Below, in pieces: positions 60,738-64,000 of a stretch of 64,000 nucleotides of DNA. Under the pieces are notes generated by a model that saw nothing but the letters and a program-made list of their open reading frames with translations, was not told where the DNA came from and ran no database searches. Within the stretch, counting starts at the first letter, position 1. Each line of letters begins with the position of its first letter. The DNA is from Atopobium sp. oral taxon 810 str. F0209 (GTDB lineage: Bacteria; Actinomycetota; Coriobacteriia; Coriobacteriales; Atopobiaceae): the NCBI RefSeq assembly GCF_000466405.1, contig NZ_KE952948.1, forward strand, positions 1 through 64,000, written 5' to 3'. The position numbers were made by a program, and so were the translations under genes.

Positions 60738-62654
60738 TTACTCTTTTTCATAGATTTGAGTTACCCAAGAAACAAGCTTGTCTTCAGCATTACCCTCACG
60801 TTCAGCCAGCTCAAATCCTGCCCCCCATACAGGCGTAAAAGCTACATCTTTAATGCCCTTATAAGCCTTAAGCGCCAGCGCCAAGTTGACTTCATCAGCA
60901 AAGGAAGTCGTATTCGAGAAGAGACCCGCGTTGATACGCCAATAAGGCGCCACCTTGGCACTGCCATTACTCTTGGAATTATCCGCGATGAAGTGCAAAG
61001 GACTCATCATCTGGACGCGACTTACAACATCCAGCTCAAAGCTGTCGGTTTTGCTGAGATCTTCTTTCCAATCAAAAGCATAATTAGCATCCCAGTCTTT
61101 GAGCTTGCTATAGCTATCCTGATGGGCAGCAATTTGCTCAGCCATAATCTGGTCAAAGTGCAGCGAAGTTTCTTCACCTACACCAAAGAGCTGATTGATG
61201 GTCGAGGAACGGTCGCAGGCATCAAAGGCACCCACATTATGCTGTGCTGGCCGACAAGCCTCCACAAAGTCCCAGAGATTGGTTACATTCGCTCGCTGTG
61301 CCGTACCGCTATAAACCAGCCAACGTGTCTTACCAGTAAGGGATCCAACGTAACTCTCGATAGAATCATAGACCGTCGACTGTACAGTTCTTACACCGCT
61401 TGGAGTGTTAGCATTTTTATCGGTAGAATTCGCATCGCTTGCTGCGTCACTCGCCGCTGTAACACTTGCATAGTTACTCTTTGCCAAGGTTGGATCACCA
61501 GGAAAAAGCGGAGTATTTTGATCTGTCGGTGTATAGGTATAGGGAAAAGCCGTAGCCGAGAAGAACTTACTTGCTGCAGCTTCTACCAAACCCAACAGGT
61601 AGTCGTAATAATTACCCGAGATGAGCGAACCATCTTCGGCGGCATCCAAACTGAGTGGCTTACCTTCTTCATCAAGCAGACCTAGCTTATTGACATATTT
61701 ACCATAAGCAGTGGCAAGATCTGCCGAGAGTGCTCCGCCAAAGCTTCCCTCTGCACGAGCACCCTCATCTGAGAACTGACCCATCATCCACTCGTAAGAT
61801 GCATCGGCAGAATCAAGCGCTGTGACAGGACACCATGCACCAACACCTTGGATGGCGTCAGAAATAGTCTTACCCTCTTCCCCATCATGCATTGCGGCAC
61901 CGATTTGCTTGAGGTAAGGCTCAAACTCAGGAGAATCACCCGAGCTACCAAGGCAAGCAGCAATGCCACCGCCACCACCAAAACCAAAGGCAAAAATTCG
62001 ATTTGTGTTACCTGGCAAAAGGTCTTTGTTGTAGCGCAAATAACGTATTGCAGCTTTGAGATCGACCACTGGCCATGGGGCACCACCTGCAATAAGCTCA
62101 GAAGTATTGCTTTCTGCTGTTGCTGAACGACCACGGAAACCAGCATAAACGTAAATAAGACCCGCCGAGAGATAGCGCGTAAGACCTGTATAAGAAAAGC
62201 CCGTCGGACATGCTTGGGCCTCAAAACGTGCAGAGTTGAGCGGCATCATAATGGGCGCAGTAGCTGCGGTAAAAGAAGCAATCTTTGCATCGGGTACCAG
62301 CGTGCACTCATAGCTCCCATTAAGGCGCTTCTTACCTTCAAAGTATGGACCAGGTACAAAAATCGCAAGAGACTCATAGGCTTCGGTTGCAGGATGCAAA
62401 CAATAAGGCACACCAAGCTGGTAGTAGCAGTCAAATGTTGTATCGTAATTCCACGCACCCATATCAAGCTTGAGAGCTGCAAACTCTTTGAGATCGATTT
62501 CGGTTTCAGCAGAACCTTGAGGGGTTTTTGAGCTGTTTTGCTGGCCCTCATCCTTATTGATAAACCAAGAAAAATTGGGCTGGGCGCAGGCACCGAGACC
62601 TGCCATAGTTGCAGCCGACGCCACTCCGAGGAATGTCCTTCTGCTTACACCCAT
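60738..62654 (-). CDS. Tannase-like (subtype B) lipoprotein lacking catalytic Ser and His
   Basis: Exported lipoprotein of 638 aa. It begins MGVSRRTFLGVASA with a twin-arginine motif and a lipobox LGAC. The alpha/beta-hydrolase fold resembles subtype B tannase/feruloyl esterase proteins. In those, as I recall them, the nucleophile elbow reads GTSAGG and the catalytic His is in WGQGHTMAER. Here they are GFGGGG (Gly226 in place of Ser) and WGAGFELAER (Phe614 in place of His). It is likely a surface pseudoesterase, perhaps binding. The ATG at 62654 has GGGAGG upstream. It is divergent from the acylphosphatase gene. Confidence 0.75.
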   Translation of the reverse strand: MGVSRRTFLGVASAATMAGLGACAQPNFSWFINKDEGQQNSSKTPQGSAETEIDLKEFAALKLDMGAWNYDTTFDCYYQLGVPYCLHPATEAYESLAIFVPGPYFEGKKRLNGSYECTLVPDAKIASFTAATAPIMMPLNSARFEAQACPTGFSYTGLTRYLSAGLIYVYAGFRGRSATAESNTSELIAGGAPWPVVDLKAAIRYLRYNKDLLPGNTNRIFAFGFGGGGGIAACLGSSGDSPEFEPYLKQIGAAMHDGEEGKTISDAIQGVGAWCPVTALDSADASYEWMMGQFSDEGARAEGSFGGALSADLATAYGKYVNKLGLLDEEGKPLSLDAAEDGSLISGNYYDYLLGLVEAAASKFFSATAFPYTYTPTDQNTPLFPGDPTLAKSNYASVTAASDAASDANSTDKNANTPSGVRTVQSTVYDSIESYVGSLTGKTRWLVYSGTAQRANVTNLWDFVEACRPAQHNVGAFDACDRSSTINQLFGVGEETSLHFDQIMAEQIAAHQDSYSKLKDWDANYAFDWKEDLSKTDSFELDVVSRVQMMSPLHFIADNSKSNGSAKVAPYWRINAGLFSNTTSFADEVNLALALKAYKGIKDVAFTPVWGAGFELAEREGNAEDKLVSWVTQIYEKE

Positions 62655-62793
62655 TGTTGCCTCCCAAAAGCGAAACTTACCGAATTGTGTATTTGACACC
62701 TTGTAGTTTGCACAATTTTGCGTCCTAATTCGTCTATTGTAGACGGAGAATGAGTTTTCACGAGAGACCTACATGGCGTGTAAGGAGCTGCCC

Positions 62794-63210
62794 ATGCTGA
62801 AGTGGTTCAAACGCGCGAATGAAAAGCAACAAAAAGAGGTCAAAGAGGCTGCGGGGGCTGCCAATTTGAGTGCGGCAAGCTCAAACATAAGCGAGCAAGC
62901 AGATCTTGAAGACGCTGACACAGCAAAGCTACGACGCGTACATTTTGTTTTTCGTGGACAAGTGCAAGGGGTTGGCTTTCGCTGGAACGCACGTAACTGT
63001 GCTAACGATTTGGGGCTGCTCGGTTGGGTACGCAACGAATGGGATGGCTCGGTCACGATGGAACTACAGGGCGACTCCGAGCGCATCGCGCGCTTCTTTA
63101 CGCTCTTTAACCAGCAGTATCGCCATTTTCAAATTGATTATGTTATCGACGAAAAGGAAGACATCCCTCTTCATAATGATGAAAGCGAATTTAAAGTAAT
63201 TTTTAGCTAG
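62794..63210 (+). CDS. acyP: Acylphosphatase with charged N-terminal extension
   Basis: Small enzyme hydrolysing acyl phosphates; 138 aa. The acylphosphatase domain occupies about residues 48-138, with the phosphate-binding Arg in VQGVGFRWNARNCANDLGL and the catalytic Asn in VRNEWDGSV. The first 45 residues are Lys/Ala/Glu-rich and not part of the family domain. AAGGAG lies before the ATG at 62794; an upstream ATG at 62773 would add seven residues. Confidence 0.88.
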   Translation: MLKWFKRANEKQQKEVKEAAGAANLSAASSNISEQADLEDADTAKLRRVHFVFRGQVQGVGFRWNARNCANDLGLLGWVRNEWDGSVTMELQGDSERIARFFTLFNQQYRHFQIDYVIDEKEDIPLHNDESEFKVIFS

Positions 63211-63245
63211 AGATGACTGAGCAACAAGGCGCGATGCCTACAGTC

Positions 63246-64000
63246 CTAATCATCAATTTCAAGCTTTTCGATAACTGGCTGGTCATCCTGGACAATAGAA
63301 CCGTTGCTATCTGTCGGTTTTGCTTGTTTGCAAATCTCGTCGACAACATCCATGCCGTCAGTAACATGGCCAAAGGCAGCATACTGCCCATCAAGAGACT
63401 CCTGATAACTCTGCATGATAAAGAATTGCGATGAGGCAGAATTGTAGTCTTGGGCGCGCGCCATCGCGATAGTACCTCGAGTTAACAGGAGCTTGTTGTC
63501 AACCCCATTAGCACTAAACTCTCCTTTGATTGTACGGTCGGAACCACCAGTCCCGTTAGCTTTGGGGTCGCCGCCCTGCATCATAAAATCCTCGATAATG
63601 CGATGGAACGTAAGACCGTTGTAGAAGCCATCCTTTGCCAAGCGACAGAAATTACTAACGGTGATAGGTGCAGAATCTGCATCTAAAACAAGCTTGATTG
63701 TTCCGTAATCCTTGATGATAAGCGTGGCATGATGGGTCCCATGACCAAATTCATCATCAGGAGCAACCGCCGTAATAGTGCTTGCATTTTTGTCTTGAGC
63801 AGTACCTGCGAGAGGATCGGTTTTTGTTTGGGTTGAGGTAGTGGAACCCATCTCAGTATAGGATCCAGAGCCACTGGACGTGACGGCTGAGTCTTGAGAG
63901 GAGCAGGCGGTTAGTGCCGCTATGGAAACAAGACTGCCAGCAGTCAGACTTGTCAAAAATGCCCTTCTTGAAAGAGTAAGCTTCTCTAGGGAACTTCTTG
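63246..64000 (-). CDS. Tat-exported cyclophilin-type peptidyl-prolyl isomerase lipoprotein (5' end cut off)
   Basis: Cyclophilin domain with family segments VSNFCRLAKDGFYNGLTFHRII, DFMMQGGDPKANGTGG, SQFFIMQ and YAAFGHVTDGMDVVD. It assists folding of secreted proteins. The frame stays open to the right edge: before the TTG at 63956 the codons read LSRRAF, which completes a twin-arginine signal SRRAFLTSL with a lipobox LTAC. The true start therefore lies beyond the window. It ends 35 bp from the acylphosphatase gene, which is convergent with it. Confidence 0.88.
   Translation of the reverse strand, partial: RSSLEKLTLSRRAFLTSLTAGSLVSIAALTACSSQDSAVTSSGSGSYTEMGSTTSTQTKTDPLAGTAQDKNASTITAVAPDDEFGHGTHHATLIIKDYGTIKLVLDADSAPITVSNFCRLAKDGFYNGLTFHRIIEDFMMQGGDPKANGTGGSDRTIKGEFSANGVDNKLLLTRGTIAMARAQDYNSASSQFFIMQSYQESLDGQYAAFGHVTDGMDVVDEICKQAKPTDSNGSIVQDDQPVIEKLEIDD

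Noticed and set aside
60696-61685. 329-codon plus-strand open frame opposite the tannase-like gene
   Set aside because: Antisense shadow without a ribosome-binding site or family features.

Overview
The window is a gene-dense, mostly minus-strand stretch of a Gram-positive chromosome of moderate G+C. The gene set (MurT/GatD, AmaP/Asp23, HtrA, LCP protein, a GlnR-like orphan regulator, CarD, an MptD-type ECF S component, Tat lipoproteins) fits a low-G+C actinobacterium, most likely class Coriobacteriia near Atopobium/Lancefieldella/Olsenella. That placement is an inference from gene content. I found no rRNA, tRNA, CRISPR array or intact insertion sequence.

Layout. 0.2-7.3 kb is a complete maltodextrin operon on the minus strand (LacI-type regulator, binding protein, two permeases, 4-alpha-glucanotransferase, ATPase) with its operator and terminator. 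7.4-10.4 kb is a copper operon: csoR, and copA with a fused C-terminal CopZ domain, behind a palindromic CsoR site. 10.4-16.2 kb holds a DUF2130 protein, HtrA, a GlnR-like regulator beside glnA, and a FeoB-associated-type Cys-rich peptide. gpmA follows on the plus strand. 17.2-28.7 kb is the most distinctive region: an ECF module (S, T, AA') whose two ATPase domains are fused to an exporter-fold ABC half-transporter, a second half-transporter, a small membrane protein, a TetR regulator, and a second pair of exporter-fold ABC proteins of the YbtPQ/IrtAB kind. The promoters of the two operons share sequence blocks. 28.9-43 kb is housekeeping and envelope: map, sdpR-sdpI, gatD-murT, asp23-amaP, an LCP protein, yebC, lgt, a NifU-like protein, a U32 peptidase and tyrS. 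43-64 kb holds a class A PBP, argR, a C39-like membrane protein, a phosphohexomutase, an RlmKL-like methyltransferase, an S10 peptidase, kup, citrate synthase, an ACT protein, an iron-type alcohol dehydrogenase, carD, a tannase-like lipoprotein, an acylphosphatase and a cyclophilin that runs off the right edge.

Recurring themes. (1) Intergenic regions at about 0, 24, 37.9, 47.5 and 56 kb carry degenerate repeats. Four of them share a GGTTC-type core, at 30-31 bp spacing (about three helical turns) in the three best arrays. In the clearest cases direct copies face inverted ones. The repeat at the left edge is different and has a 41-bp period. (2) Several proteins have lost catalytic residues while the fold appears intact: the tannase-like lipoprotein, the RlmL half of RlmKL, the C39-like protein and one ABC signature motif. 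(3) Start sites are often better defined by ribosome-binding sites than by the longest open frame. They are corrected here for lacI (TTG), the ECF fusion (TTG), htrA, yebC, amaP, gatD, rlmKL, kup and others.
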